A stretch of DNA of 64,000 nucleotides from Fructobacillus fructosus KCTC 3544 (GCF_001438695.1 NZ_JQBH01000005.1:1-64000); one strand, 5' to 3'; positions 34,506 through 43,870 are shown, numbered from the stretch's first letter. The notes: generated from the letters alone by a model not told the origin. A program made the numbers and translations.

Positions 34506-35441
34506 ATGAAAAAGCAAGTAACCATTGTCGGTTCAACGAATATCGACCGCGTGACCCGCGTGCATAGGCTGGCGCAGTCGGGCGAAACCCTTTCGATTGG
34601 CCAACATCAAGAAGAAGTTATGGGTGGTAAGGGCTTGAACCAGGCGGTTGCCATTGCCCGCTCCGGTGCCAAGGCGAACTTTGTTACCAAAGTCGGTGCC
34701 GACTTTGACCTTAGCCAGCGGGTGCAGGAAGACGATTTAAACCTTGAATACGTGTTGCACTCGGATAAGTTCCAGACAGGTCAGGCCTATATCACGGTCT
34801 CGAAAGCAACGGGTGACAACATTATCTATGTTTATGAGGGCGCCAACGGGGACCTTTCAGCCAAGGACATCTGGGACCAAAAAGCAGCGCTGACCGGTTC
34901 TGATTTTTGTCTAACACAGCTAGAGATTCCACTTGAAACCGCGTTGACGGCTTTTAAAGAGGCGAAGGAAGCGGGTGTCACGACTGTGCTAAATCCAGCA
35001 CCAGTGCCTGATCAAGAAGACTTGCCCAAGTCATTGCTCGAGCAAACGGACTTGATTGTGCCAAACGAACACGAGGCTGCCTTGATAACGAACATCCCGG
35101 TAACCGATCGAGCTTCGTTAATCAAAAATGCCGACTTTTTCTTCGACCTTGGCCTCGAACACGTGCTAATTACCCTTGGTGATAAGGGAGCTTTCTACCG
35201 ATCCAAGAAGGGCAAAGAAGTAATGGTGCCGGCCATTAAGACGACCGCTATTGATACGACGGCGGCGGGTGACACCTTCATTGGGGCACTGTTATCACGG
35301 TTGTCACCATCTTTCGATAACGTTGAAGGGGCCATCCGCTATGCAGTGGCAGCTTCATCAATTACAGTTGCCTCAGCCGGCGCCCTCCCTTCCATTCCCT
35401 ATGAAGAAGCTGTTTTGTCGGAATTACCAAAAACAAATTAG
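34506..35441 (+). CDS. Ribokinase-like PfkB family sugar kinase
   Basis: A 311-residue kinase: STNIDRV near the N-terminus and GGKGLNQAVAIARSGAKANFVTKVGADF near 38 are PfkB signature 1, and DTTAAGDTFIGALLSRL near 252 is signature 2 with the catalytic Asp. Similarity is closest to ribokinases. Three in-frame ATGs (34488, 34500, 34506); AAGGA six bases upstream of 34506 favours that one. Next to rpiA, so ribose is the likely substrate. The small gene at 35462 may be co-transcribed. Confidence 0.87.
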   Translation: MKKQVTIVGSTNIDRVTRVHRLAQSGETLSIGQHQEEVMGGKGLNQAVAIARSGAKANFVTKVGADFDLSQRVQEDDLNLEYVLHSDKFQTGQAYITVSKATGDNIIYVYEGANGDLSAKDIWDQKAALTGSDFCLTQLEIPLETALTAFKEAKEAGVTTVLNPAPVPDQEDLPKSLLEQTDLIVPNEHEAALITNIPVTDRASLIKNADFFFDLGLEHVLITLGDKGAFYRSKKGKEVMVPAIKTTAIDTTAAGDTFIGALLSRLSPSFDNVEGAIRYAVAASSITVASAGALPSIPYEEAVLSELPKTN

Positions 35442-35461
35442 AAGAGGGGGGAGGCGAGTCG

Positions 35462-35806
35462 ATGAAAATTACTGAGCTAAAGTTGCGCAGGAGGGACTAC
35501 TGGCTTTCTTTGCAGGCTGTGGAACGAGAAGAGGGTGGTCCGTCCTTTATGGTAGAAACCACAACGACGGATGAAGAAGAGCCTGTTCTTGATTATCGGG
35601 TGCTCTGTTTTTCGTATGAGGATTACCTCGTGATCGACTGGACGAAAGCCTTCCCTGGGCCCAACCCCTTGAGCTTGATCGCTTCACGCCTGCAGGATCA
35701 AGATTTAACGGATTTGCAGAAGGAACATGGCATTATCTCCTTCAAAACAAAAGGAGTGCGTGACCGGGCTACTTACTTGGTCACGATTAACACGGTTCGT
35801 TCGTAA
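35462..35806 (+). CDS. Hypothetical protein (114 aa)
   Basis: A small soluble protein, start ATG 35462 with the strong site GGGGGGAGG ten bases upstream and 20 bases after the ribokinase stop, so co-transcription is likely. Composition is mixed acidic/basic without helix-turn-helix, signal or membrane segments; it contains VLCFSYEDYLVIDWTKAFPG in the middle. No family recognised and no function proposed. Confidence 0.7.
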   Translation: MKITELKLRRRDYWLSLQAVEREEGGPSFMVETTTTDEEEPVLDYRVLCFSYEDYLVIDWTKAFPGPNPLSLIASRLQDQDLTDLQKEHGIISFKTKGVRDRATYLVTINTVRS

Positions 35807-35888
35807 CAGAACGTTTTCGTCTTTCAAAATGATAAAGTCGCTTGCGCCCATAAATTTGAACGTGTAAGCTTACTTCGAGGTAATAATT

Positions 35889-36512
35889 ATGAAAAAAATA
35901 TTCTCATTTATTTGGAATTGGGTAATTCCAGTTGGTATTGGGGTAGGAATCTACGTTGTGATCACGACCTTCTTTATCAATGTGGTAACCATTTCTGGTG
36001 ACTCAATGGACCCAAACTTGCTCGATCAGCAACGAGTTTTGGTCCAAAAGACTGAAAACTTAAAGCGTGGGGATGTTGTTGTCTTCGATGCGCGACAAGA
36101 AGATCCGCGAATTAAGGCAGGTAATAAAGACTATGTGAAGCGGGTAATCGCTGTTGCTGGGGATACAGTGTCCTACCAGGATGGTGTCTTGTACGTTAAC
36201 GGTAAGAAAGTGAACCAATCCTTCATTAGTACAACCGAGCAAAACGCTGGAACAGCCGCTTCATTCGGTTCCTCATGGGATTTGAAGTCCTTGTCTTCAA
36301 CTGGTCTTTGGAAAGTGAGTGACCGTAATCAGACTGTAGTGCCGAAGGACTCCTACTTTGTTCTTGGGGACCACCGGTCGGTTTCAAATGATTCCCGTTA
36401 CTTCGGCTTTGTATCGAAGAAACACGTGATCGGTAAGATTCATGTGCCGTTCTGGTACTCAACAACCGTTAAGGATAATATCGCCAAGGAAGAAGATCAT
36501 TACTTCGCCTAA
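35889..36512 (+). CDS. lepB: Signal peptidase I
   Basis: A 207-residue type I leader peptidase. One N-terminal membrane anchor (WVIPVGIGVGIYVVITTFFI), box B with the nucleophile in SGDSMDPNL (Ser38), box D with the general base in DYVKRVIAVAGD (Lys84) and box E GDHRSVSNDSRYFG. It removes signal peptides outside the membrane. Its neighbours downstream are three secreted proteins, but a terminator separates them. Start at ATG 35889 with GAGGTAA upstream. Confidence 0.95.
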   Translation: MKKIFSFIWNWVIPVGIGVGIYVVITTFFINVVTISGDSMDPNLLDQQRVLVQKTENLKRGDVVVFDARQEDPRIKAGNKDYVKRVIAVAGDTVSYQDGVLYVNGKKVNQSFISTTEQNAGTAASFGSSWDLKSLSSTGLWKVSDRNQTVVPKDSYFVLGDHRSVSNDSRYFGFVSKKHVIGKIHVPFWYSTTVKDNIAKEEDHYFA

Positions 36513-36529
36513 CCAACCACATTAAAAAT

Positions 36530-36571
36530 AGCCAGTGTCCTATCGTAAAACGTTTGGATGCTGGCTTTTTT
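36530..36571 (+). terminator. Terminator after the signal peptidase gene
   Basis: AGCCAGTGTCC (36530-36540) pairs with GGATGCTGGCT (36556-36566) with a small internal mismatch, followed by TTTTT. Confidence 0.8.
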
Positions 36572-36671
36572 GAATTTGGTAAGCCTGATTGTAATATTGA
36601 CAAGATGTCATTATAATCATATAATTATTGATTGGAATTAGTAAAAATAGAAGGAACAAGAGGGTGCCATC

Positions 36672-36908
36672 ATGAAAACATTTACAAAGTTAAACTTAGG
36701 TGTTGCTGCTTTGTTAACGGCTGGAGCAATCTCACCATTGTCCGTTTTTGCGGATGATGTTGCGGAAGGAACAACTAGTCTTCAAGGAAACACAACGATT
36801 ACCTTTGAAGCACCAAAGACTGGTTTGTTGACGTTAAACGACAACACAATCAAGGCTGGTCAATATAAGGGAACCATTGACTACACGCTTTCCCCAAGCA
36901 TGGACTAA
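36672..36908 (+). CDS. Mini WxL-like secreted protein
   Basis: 78 residues: a signal peptide (MKTFTKLNLGVAALLTAGAI, probable cleavage after VFA-DD) and a ~50-residue mature part ending KAGQYKGTIDYTLSPSMD. This end resembles the last strand of WxL domains (xGxYxGTLTWTL), with W replaced by Y. It is first in a three-gene set with a DUF916 protein and a large secreted protein, so it is likely a reduced WxL-type surface protein. GAGGGTGCC is a modest ribosome site. Confidence 0.7.
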   Translation: MKTFTKLNLGVAALLTAGAISPLSVFADDVAEGTTSLQGNTTITFEAPKTGLLTLNDNTIKAGQYKGTIDYTLSPSMD

Positions 36909-36935
36909 GCAAAACAATGGCATGATATAGCGGGC

Positions 36936-36960
36936 AGCGACGAGTTGTTCGCTTTTTCTT
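36936..36960 (+). terminator. Weak hairpin/attenuator inside the surface cluster
   Basis: AGCGA (36936-36940) pairs with TCGCT (36949-36953) followed by TTTTCTTT. The stem is short, so it may only lower expression of the downstream genes relative to the small WxL-like gene. Confidence 0.4.
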
Positions 36961-36986
36961 TCGAGATATTGACGGAGACGTGATAG

Positions 36987-38120
36987 ATGAAAAAGTTAAT
37001 CAAAACTGTGGGCATGCTGATGAGTCTGTTTTTGTTGACATCAGTACTGGTCTCAGCCGATAACGCAACGGATTCAAAATTTGATGCCTCGATTGTTAAA
37101 AGTGATAAAGAACGCGGGGACACCAGCCGTGCTTGGTATGATTTGAAACTGAATCCCGGTGAAAAAACGACGCTGGCTGTTTCGTTAACTAACCGCGATA
37201 CGAAGCCAGCGACCTTTTTGATTTCGGCAACACAGGCAGAAACTGGCAGTAACATGGTGATGTCAGCGAATCGACCGATTAATGAAGTGCAGGATGCCGT
37301 TAATTCTTCCCTTCGTCTCGGGAATTCGATTTTAAAAGTAAGTAGCGCAAAGGTGACGGTGGCGGCTGGCGAAACAAGGGAAATTCCAGCCCAAGTTACC
37401 ATGCCTTCAACTAAAATCGATGGTTCTTGGTTGGGTGGCATCCACATTCAAAAGCAGGTAGCGAGTTCTGATCAAGCACAAAATGGGTATACCAACCGAT
37501 TTAACTATATGACCTATGTTCAGTTGTCGAACACGGATGTGGTCACGAAAGCGGATTTAGACCTAAAGAAAGTCTCTTATCAATCAAAAAGCCAATCGGG
37601 AATTGTTAACATTGCTTTGCAAAATAAACAAAATGGTTATGTTTCGAATGCCAGCTCAACGGTAAAGGTCCACCAAAAGGGTGAGTCGGCAACGGTGGTT
37701 AATGATGTTCAGAGTAACCAATCGATTGCCAATGGATCCAATTTTACCTACCAGGTACCCACAAAGGAATTAAAGTCCGGAAAGACTTATGTGGCGGATA
37801 TCACCATTCATGATAATAAAAACAACGTGACTTGGCACTGGACGAAAGAGTTTAAAGTGTCCTCCTTATCAGCAGTTTCGGGTTGGCTGTCATCGAACCC
37901 AATGACCCGAAATAATAATTGGTTGTGGCTCTTGTTGCTCATTCCATTGTTGATTATTCTGTTCTTCCTTTGGCGGAAGCAGAAAAAAATGGTGGATGTT
38001 GTCGAAAACCTACAGGGGAAGCAAATTAATCGTCGTATTTCCTATAAGGCCTATAAGCAAATGCGTCGTGAGGGAATGGATGTTGTTATCGTTTCCAAGT
38101 CGAATCAGGAAAGCCGTTGA
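36987..38120 (+). CDS. DUF916/DUF3324 WxL-interacting cell-surface protein
   Basis: 377 residues: signal peptide (MLMSLFLLTSVLVSA), DUF916 immunoglobulin-like domain (about 30-150: AWYDLKLNPGEKTTLAVSLTNRDTKPATF, GSWLGGIHIQ), DUF3324 domain (about 165-285), then a C-terminal membrane helix (NWLWLLLLIPLLIILFFLWR) and a basic cytosolic tail. This is the WxIP architecture of csc/WxL clusters, which bridges WxL proteins to peptidoglycan. It supports the reading of both neighbours as surface-associated WxL-like proteins. Confidence 0.9.
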   Translation: MKKLIKTVGMLMSLFLLTSVLVSADNATDSKFDASIVKSDKERGDTSRAWYDLKLNPGEKTTLAVSLTNRDTKPATFLISATQAETGSNMVMSANRPINEVQDAVNSSLRLGNSILKVSSAKVTVAAGETREIPAQVTMPSTKIDGSWLGGIHIQKQVASSDQAQNGYTNRFNYMTYVQLSNTDVVTKADLDLKKVSYQSKSQSGIVNIALQNKQNGYVSNASSTVKVHQKGESATVVNDVQSNQSIANGSNFTYQVPTKELKSGKTYVADITIHDNKNNVTWHWTKEFKVSSLSAVSGWLSSNPMTRNNNWLWLLLLIPLLIILFFLWRKQKKMVDVVENLQGKQINRRISYKAYKQMRREGMDVVIVSKSNQESR

Positions 38121-38152
38121 TTGATTAATTAACACGGAAGGAGGGAAAGACA

Positions 38153-39997
38153 ATGAAAAAGCTGCTTTTGATGCTAACCGCATTGTTAACCCTTTTAACC
38201 GTGCTTTCATTGAGTGGTTCAGCCGACACCACACCACAGACTGATACCGATGGGTCTGTTACTGGAAATGCTGGGGCAGTGTATTATAATGTTGCTTCTT
38301 GGTCAGATATGTTCGAAGCGTATGAGGATTCATACCAGTCAACTGTCTATCTGAACGTAACGGCTGATGTTTCGGGTGATTTCAGCGCTTACACGGGAAC
38401 CGAAATACAAGAGGGGAAGAGCCTGGTGATTTTAGGCAATCATCACACCCTGACTTTTGCTGCTACTTTAGACCCGACAACGAGTGTGAAAATTACTGAC
38501 GGTGGCGATAAGCGATCAGGTTTTTGGTCAGAAAGTAGTCTTGTTACCTCTGCAACAACACTACGAATGGAAAACGTTCAGTGGATTAATAGTATTACCT
38601 ACGGTATTTTCGAAGTATCTAAGGGAGCTGCAGCGACGACGCAGTACCATAATGTGACTGAAATGAACGGGGCGGCACGCGACGGCGCGACACCAATCGT
38701 CAACCGGAAGGGCAGAATCGAGTTTTCTGGTAAGAATGTTTTCAACATTACGGGAACCCCGGGGAAGAACTTTGGTTCTGGAAAGCAAGACCCGGCTTCG
38801 CTTGGGACAGCCAATCCATCAACGGAGTACGGACAGAATTCTTGGATTCATGGGGCCAACGATGTCAATGTTTTGGATGGATCAACGACTGTTAACATCA
38901 ACGCAAAACAAAGCAATATTTTCTACCACTACTTATCCAGTTCCTTTGCCTCGACTTTATCCGTAGCCAATAAGGCGAGTTTGATTTGGAACGTTGATAA
39001 TGCCCGCTACGTTGACCGTGGTTCCGTTGATTCTCGAATGTGGAACATTGGGGACAAAGCAAATTTCATTGTGAACGGGAATCGCAATACGGGCGATACC
39101 AATTTATTTCAGTCTCGCGGGAATGATCTCGGCATCACTGTTGGTCAAGGCGCCAAGGTGGATTTAACAACGGCCGGGGGGCTAAACATCGGTTCGTTTG
39201 GGAGTCGGTTTATTAACGTAGCGGATAATGGCTCCTTTCTGATTAATAAGCTGTCGACTTCGACGCCGGTCATTGATGGGATGCTCCGCAATGGACTCAA
39301 TCTCGGCAACGATGCTCATTTCCTTGCCCGAGGCGGTTCTAAAATTTTCTCTGGTTATGGTAGTACGATTTATCTTAACGGATCTAACCTAAACGGTCGT
39401 TTTTCGAAAAATGCCGATGGGTCGGATTCTTTGACAACGGATGCAGCAACTGGAAGTATTGGGACTTCCTTTACTTCCTTTAGTTTTGACGTTAGTCCCG
39501 CTTATAGTCGGGCTGTGCAGCGTTTATTGCTGGGGAGCCCTCGCTATATGGAGTTTGGCTCTGGCCCAGCGGTTGTCTCTCTGGTAAAGGGCCAGTTGAA
39601 CCGGGCCTATACGCTGACGGCCAATGACTTGCCGAAGTCCTATGGACTATCAAATTTGATTTCTGGGCAAAACGGGATGGCCTTTACGGTGAATTCGACC
39701 AAAGCCAATCCTGAGGCTAGTGTACAGATTGCCATGACGAAAAATAAGCAGGACGGGGTTGTCTCTTATTTCTGGAAGGGCAATGATGGTACGGTTTCGA
39801 CTGTTTCGGACAAGCCGATAACGATTTGGTCAATGGCGGCCGGGTACCAGTTCAATCAAGATAGCACTGGTTATAATTACACAGCCAACTATGATAATGA
39901 CCACGGTTTATTACTTAAAACAACCAACGCGTTAAAGTCGGGTACGAATTACGAGGGAGCAACCTTTGATTACACCCTAGCCGTTGGTGCTGATTAA
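38153..39997 (+). CDS. Large secreted adhesin-like protein (pectate-lyase-like repeat fold), WxL cluster
   Basis: 614 residues: signal peptide (LLLMLTALLTLLTVLSLSGSA-DT), then a long right-handed beta-helix-like region rich in Asn/Ser/Gly/Thr (MENVQWINS, STTVNINAKQSNIFYHY, NIGDKANFIVNGN), like the pectate_lyase-like adhesive domains of WxL-associated proteins. The C-terminus ends NYEGATFDYTLAVGAD, again a WxL-like last strand with Tyr for Trp. No LPxTG. GGAGGG precedes ATG 38153. Probably cell-wall associated, possibly polysaccharide or host/plant surface binding; this is inference. Confidence 0.8.
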   Translation: MKKLLLMLTALLTLLTVLSLSGSADTTPQTDTDGSVTGNAGAVYYNVASWSDMFEAYEDSYQSTVYLNVTADVSGDFSAYTGTEIQEGKSLVILGNHHTLTFAATLDPTTSVKITDGGDKRSGFWSESSLVTSATTLRMENVQWINSITYGIFEVSKGAAATTQYHNVTEMNGAARDGATPIVNRKGRIEFSGKNVFNITGTPGKNFGSGKQDPASLGTANPSTEYGQNSWIHGANDVNVLDGSTTVNINAKQSNIFYHYLSSSFASTLSVANKASLIWNVDNARYVDRGSVDSRMWNIGDKANFIVNGNRNTGDTNLFQSRGNDLGITVGQGAKVDLTTAGGLNIGSFGSRFINVADNGSFLINKLSTSTPVIDGMLRNGLNLGNDAHFLARGGSKIFSGYGSTIYLNGSNLNGRFSKNADGSDSLTTDAATGSIGTSFTSFSFDVSPAYSRAVQRLLLGSPRYMEFGSGPAVVSLVKGQLNRAYTLTANDLPKSYGLSNLISGQNGMAFTVNSTKANPEASVQIAMTKNKQDGVVSYFWKGNDGTVSTVSDKPITIWSMAAGYQFNQDSTGYNYTANYDNDHGLLLKTTNALKSGTNYEGATFDYTLAVGAD

Positions 39998-40001
39998 AAG
40001 C

Positions 40002-40031
40002 AAAAGAGGAGCAGGAGCTCCTCTTTTTTTT
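40002..40031 (+). terminator. Terminator of the surface-protein cluster
   Basis: AAAAGAGGAGC pairs with GCTCCTCTTTT around AGGA, then T. Confidence 0.85.
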
Positions 40032-40034
40032 GTA

Positions 40035-40060
40035 CAAAAAAAGTCAGCCTGAGCTGACTT
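40035..40060 (-). terminator. Terminator of the coiled-coil protein gene
   Basis: AAGTCAGC (40041-40048), CTGA, GCTGACTT (40053-40060); on the minus strand a T run follows. Confidence 0.8.
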
Positions 40061-40064
40061 CGTG

Positions 40065-40559
40065 TTAATCTTTCTTTTTCTTACGTGACCACCAGTGCTT
40101 CTTTTGTTCATCTTCCATTTCGATACGTTGAACACGTGATGTGACTTTGTCCAATTGAGAAAGAGTGGCCATCTGGAGGTGTTGTTGCTGGTCGACGGTT
40201 GTTTGCGTTTTTTCAAGGTTTTGTTCGGCCTTTTGGAGCGTCGATTTGAGCGTGTCGATGTGTTCCTGACGATCCTCGATTTGTTGGTTCTTATAACCTA
40301 GCTGAGATTCTAACATTTGCAGTTTCATCTTCAGCACTTCAACTTCAGCTTCCGTTTCCGCATTCAAAGAACCAAGGTAGGCGTTCTTTTCGGGTTTGAG
40401 GGCAGCCAAATCTTCTTCTGTGTAGGTACCGTTCAAATCGATACCACGTAACTTAGCTCGGTGAAAGAGCGTTTCTCGCTCAATTCCTAAGTAAAGTAAT
40501 AGCTCCGCGGTGGAACCAAATGTATAGTAATCAACCATGTTTTCGCGTTTGACTTTCAA
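40065..40559 (-). CDS. HTH plus coiled-coil protein (DUF536-like)
   Basis: 164 residues: an N-terminal helix-turn-helix-like part (STAELLLYLGIERETLFHRAKLRG, residues ~16-45), a long coiled coil (about 70-150, EVEVLKMKLQMLESQLGYKNQ and QKAEQNLEKTQTTVDQQQH), and a basic WWSRKKKKD end. This layout is like DUF536 proteins often found beside plasmid replication genes, but no replication gene is near. Start chosen at TTG 40559, eight bases after GGAGG; the ATG at 40574 overlaps that ribosome site and is rejected. DNA binding is plausible; target unknown. Confidence 0.7.
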   Translation of the reverse strand: MKVKRENMVDYYTFGSTAELLLYLGIERETLFHRAKLRGIDLNGTYTEEDLAALKPEKNAYLGSLNAETEAEVEVLKMKLQMLESQLGYKNQQIEDRQEHIDTLKSTLQKAEQNLEKTQTTVDQQQHLQMATLSQLDKVTSRVQRIEMEDEQKKHWWSRKKKKD

Positions 40560-40816
40560 CAGAAAAACCTCCATTTAGGTGTACTTTTTTGTGTCGCTGC
40601 TTAAGTACTTTAACAAGCCAGATAGGCTTGATTGGCTCAAAGGTCCAGCTGCCCTGAGGGGATGTTATTGAACCTTTCAAAAGTTAATTATACCAAAAAG
40701 TCAGTCAAACTGGACTTCGAAGCCTCGAATTTAAAAAAGCTTGAAGAATTGGTCGATTCTTCGTGAATAACATGAAAAGTGCTAGAATGACATTAGCAAA
40801 GTGAAGGAGATATTGC

Positions 40817-41251
40817 ATGTTTGGAACAACATTGTTAAATACGTTATGGGTTGGTTTGCTGGCTGGTATTTTGTCCGCCCTGGTGCGAATCGGCTTTCAG
40901 CAACTTTTTAAGTTGGAAGGCGACAAACGATCGGAAGCGTTAACCATTGGTGGCGGGACCTTTGTTGATATTAGCCAAATGATGATGCTGGTGTTGTCCA
41001 TCTTGTTGAGTATCGTTTTTCTCGTTTGGGCAAACATTGATACCGGGATTACCGCAGGTTCAGGAACGCTTTGGGGTTTTTTGGTTTGGGTGTTGATTGA
41101 ACAAATTTACCGAGGAATCTTTGAAAAACGTGGCTTTTTCTGGCAAAATCCATGGCAACAAACGCTGGTTTCGTTCGTCAGCTATCTCTTTTGGGGTTGG
41201 GCCATTTACTTAGTCGCAATTGGTTTTCCCATTTCAGGGGTTTATTTTTAA
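40817..41251 (+). CDS. Small polytopic membrane protein
   Basis: 144 residues with about four helices (residues 5-25, 50-70, 80-98, 115-140). The opening GLLAGILSALVRIGFQ has a loose resemblance to YagU/DUF1440 proteins, but the rest does not let me assign the family. AAGGAG precedes ATG 40817. It is flanked by its own terminator and stands alone. Confidence 0.7.
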   Translation: MFGTTLLNTLWVGLLAGILSALVRIGFQQLFKLEGDKRSEALTIGGGTFVDISQMMMLVLSILLSIVFLVWANIDTGITAGSGTLWGFLVWVLIEQIYRGIFEKRGFFWQNPWQQTLVSFVSYLFWGWAIYLVAIGFPISGVYF

Positions 41252-41266
41252 TTAATGGCACTTGAT

Positions 41267-41294
41267 AAAGTCGGTCCGTGTGACCGACTTTTTT
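41267..41294 (+). terminator. Terminator after the 40.8 kb membrane protein
   Basis: AAAGTCGGTC (41267-41276) pairs with GACCGACTTT (41282-41291), then T. Confidence 0.85.
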
Positions 41295-41339
41295 ATATGC
41301 TTTGACAGTGATTGTTTGATAGCATGAATGTTTGGAATA

Positions 41340-41357
41340 AAACGAACGTTTGTTCGT
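41340..41357. promoter_or_regulatory. Operator candidate AAACGAACGTTT before the XRE gene
   Basis: AAACGAACGTTT (41340-41351) overlaps an inverted repeat ACGAAC-GTTT-GTTCGT (41342-41357). The same 12-mer occurs upstream of the neighbouring ABC transporter (43873-43884). A TATAAT -10 box for the XRE gene is at 41389-41394. Confidence 0.55.
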
Positions 41358-41457
41358 GTTTTTGCTGTTAAAACGTAGTATGACTGGTTATAATAGGGCC
41401 AGACAGTAGGAAGAAAATTGGAAGTCAGGCAGGAAACCATTGTAAAGGAGGAGCAAA

Positions 41458-41775
41458 ATGGTTCTTGCACATCCCGCAGCAATTGACCAATTTGACCATA
41501 AATGGATGGAGACGTCCTTACGTCAGTTAGTCCAGGAAGAATTGGCCAATCGCCTCAAAAAATCTCGCTTAATGCATGGTTATTCGCAATCACAGGTGGC
41601 AGCGAGTTTGCACCTTTCGCAATCAGCGATTTCAAAATATGAATCAGGGCAGGTGATGCCGGATCTTTTGGTGATTCTTACTTTTTGTCACCTCTATGGC
41701 CCAGAATTGGCAGTATTTTTTGATTGTCCATTCTTTCGAGCGTATTTGGATGGACTACCACCGACTGATATATAG
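41458..41775 (+). CDS. XRE family transcriptional regulator
   Basis: 105 residues with a Cro/CI helix-turn-helix at about 34-85 (LKKSRLMHGYSQSQVAASLHLSQSAISKYESGQVMPD). The ~30 residues before and ~20 after it are unique. AAAGGAGG lies six bases upstream of ATG 41458. It is convergent with an ABC transporter gene, and both promoters contain the same 12-bp motif, so it may control itself and the transporter. Confidence 0.85.
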   Translation: MVLAHPAAIDQFDHKWMETSLRQLVQEELANRLKKSRLMHGYSQSQVAASLHLSQSAISKYESGQVMPDLLVILTFCHLYGPELAVFFDCPFFRAYLDGLPPTDI

Positions 41776-41776
41776 T

Positions 41777-41817
41777 AAAAAAATCCCGACAAGCACATTG
41801 TGTTTGTCGGGATTTTT
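41777..41817. terminator. Bidirectional terminator
   Basis: ATCCCGACAA (41783-41792) pairs with TTGTCGGGAT (41804-41813), extended by A-rich and T-rich flanks, between the convergent XRE and ABC genes. Confidence 0.9.
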
Positions 41818-41821
41818 GATT

Positions 41822-43786
41822 TTATTCGGCTGATAAAGCGTCAATTGGATTAAGCTTTGCCGCACGACGGGCAGGTAAGAGTGCTGCCAGAAGTGAGATG
41901 ATTAGGGCCAGCACGAAGGCGGTAATGACGTCGCCCGTAGTGACTTGGACGAAGGCGTAATTGGCGATACTCTTCAGCGCACCGTTGATACCCGCTTGTG
42001 CCAGGTAGGCAAGTAACGTGGCAACGGAAGCGGAGAGTAGTCCCGTAATCAATGACTCGGAAATAAAGAGCCAGCGAATGTCTCGCTTCGACTCACCGAG
42101 TGCACGTAGAATACCGATTTCTTTGGTCCGTGCTGCAACGGACATGAACATCGTTACAATGATCATAAGGGCAGAAACAATCAGTGAAATGCCGGCGATC
42201 AATGACAGAATGGACGTTGCTAAGTTGACGTAGGTCTGGATCTTTTTGATGATACTTTGAATTGTCGACGTCTTGTAAAGACGGTTCGAACCATCCTTAA
42301 TCTTATCAATGGAAGCCGCTGTATCCTCAACATTATCCAAGTCGTCCACCTTAACAGAAATATCGGTCGGATTAGCGCTTAGACCGGCTTGCTTCAAGGC
42401 GTTTTGAATGGTTGTTGTGTTAACGGCGTTAATCTGGGCACCCTGGCTATCTGAGTGGCCGATTCCAGAAACGGTTGCCGTGAATTTAACGGTCACGTTT
42501 TCTTGTTGTGCGTTGAGAGCTTGGTAGGAAACGGTCACTTGCTTGCCAATCAAGTCCTTATAATTGTTCTTATTGAACTTCTCAGCTACGGCTGATTGGT
42601 CAATTAAGATTTCGCCATCCTTGGTTGGAGCGTGTCCGGCTTTAACGGAATCGTCAGAATTGGATGACGTCCAGTTTGTTAAGGCGCGCATCGTGACGTT
42701 TTGGTTATTGTATGTAGCGGTCGCATTCATGGCTGTGTAAGAAGATTCAACCTTTGAAACGTGCTTTTGCTTTTTGATTTGATCGAGTTGGGCCGCGGTG
42801 AAAGCCGGTGTATTGCTGCTTTCGGAGAAGGCACTGTTCTCATCATCGTCTGATTTCACATAACGACTCACGGACATGACCTGTGGGTTGGCAACTTTGG
42901 TGATTTGACTGGACATGTAGCCGGCAATCCCGTTACCAAGACCAGAAAACAAGATAACAGAGAAAAGTCCGATAGCCGTGCCGAGAATAATCAGTGAATT
43001 GGTTCCCAGATGATGACGGAAGTGTTTGAAGGCCGTTTTAATCGAAGCACGACGAGGAAGTGCTCGAGACGGAATCATTTCCTTATCCTGCTTAGGGTAA
43101 GCGGGCTTGATGCGTTCGTCGGACTCAATTTGACCGTCAGCCAAACGAACGATTCGGGTACCGGCATCGGCAACGGCTTCGGAGTGAGTCACGGTAATCA
43201 CGAGACGACCTTCCGATGCGATCTCGTTCAAGAGTGATAGGACTTCCTTGGTGTTTTGCGAGTCAAGCGCACCGGTTGGCTCATCGGCGATGATGACCTT
43301 GGGGTCGGATGCCAGGGCGCGGGCAATGGCCACACGTTGCTTTTGTCCACCAGAAATCTGGTTGGGGTACTTCTTGATTTGGCCTTCCAGGCCAACCTTA
43401 ACCAACAATTCCTTGGCACGAGCTTCCCGTTCTTTCTTTGACAAAGTCGTCATGTCTAATGACACCAAAACGTTGTCTAGAACTGACAAGTGGGAAATCA
43501 AGTTGTAGGACTGGTAAATATAGCCGATTGTTTCACGACGGTATTTGTCGAGGGATTTTTCCTGCTTGTGATCAAGCTTCTTTCCATCAACAAGCACTTC
43601 ACCCTCAAAATTACGGTCAAGGCCACCGATGATGTTCATCAACGTGGACTTTCCCCCTCCGGATTCACCGAGAATGGAGACGAAGTCGCCGAGGTCAAAG
43701 TCGAGATTGATGCCCTTTAGAACCGGGAACTCTTGCGAGCCCAGGTAATAGGACTTATGAATGTTTTTAAGCTCTAAAAATGACAT
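41822..43786 (-). CDS. MacB-type ABC transporter, fused ATPase and permease
   Basis: 654 residues. The N-terminal ATPase (1-225) has [10 protein letters not shown]-loop [27 protein letters not shown] and [13 protein letters not shown] linker leads to a FtsX-type permease: helix near 262-285, an extracellular Ser/Asn-rich domain (about 295-520) and three C-terminal helices. MacB-like pumps act with proton-independent mechanotransmission to expel peptides or antimicrobials, or respond to cell-wall stress. AAAAGGAA precedes ATG 43786. The gene is preceded by the shared 12-mer operator candidate. Substrate unknown. Confidence 0.9.
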   Translation of the reverse strand: MSFLELKNIHKSYYLGSQEFPVLKGINLDFDLGDFVSILGESGGGKSTLMNIIGGLDRNFEGEVLVDGKKLDHKQEKSLDKYRRETIGYIYQSYNLISHLSVLDNVLVSLDMTTLSKKEREARAKELLVKVGLEGQIKKYPNQISGGQKQRVAIARALASDPKVIIADEPTGALDSQNTKEVLSLLNEIASEGRLVITVTHSEAVADAGTRIVRLADGQIESDERIKPAYPKQDKEMIPSRALPRRASIKTAFKHFRHHLGTNSLIILGTAIGLFSVILFSGLGNGIAGYMSSQITKVANPQVMSVSRYVKSDDDENSAFSESSNTPAFTAAQLDQIKKQKHVSKVESSYTAMNATATYNNQNVTMRALTNWTSSNSDDSVKAGHAPTKDGEILIDQSAVAEKFNKNNYKDLIGKQVTVSYQALNAQQENVTVKFTATVSGIGHSDSQGAQINAVNTTTIQNALKQAGLSANPTDISVKVDDLDNVEDTAASIDKIKDGSNRLYKTSTIQSIIKKIQTYVNLATSILSLIAGISLIVSALMIIVTMFMSVAARTKEIGILRALGESKRDIRWLFISESLITGLLSASVATLLAYLAQAGINGALKSIANYAFVQVTTGDVITAFVLALIISLLAALLPARRAAKLNPIDALSAE

Positions 43787-43870
43787 TTGGATTCCTTTTC
43801 TTTTCTGTATTAAGACCAGTTTAACAAATTTGGCGTGGACATGCTCGTCCGGTAACCAGTTTGGCTACTT

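Noticed and set aside
38736-38966. Plus-strand ORF within the adhesin-like gene
   Set aside because: Alternative frame of the 614-aa protein with no ribosome site; low-complexity Ser/Thr/Asn DNA leaves other frames open.
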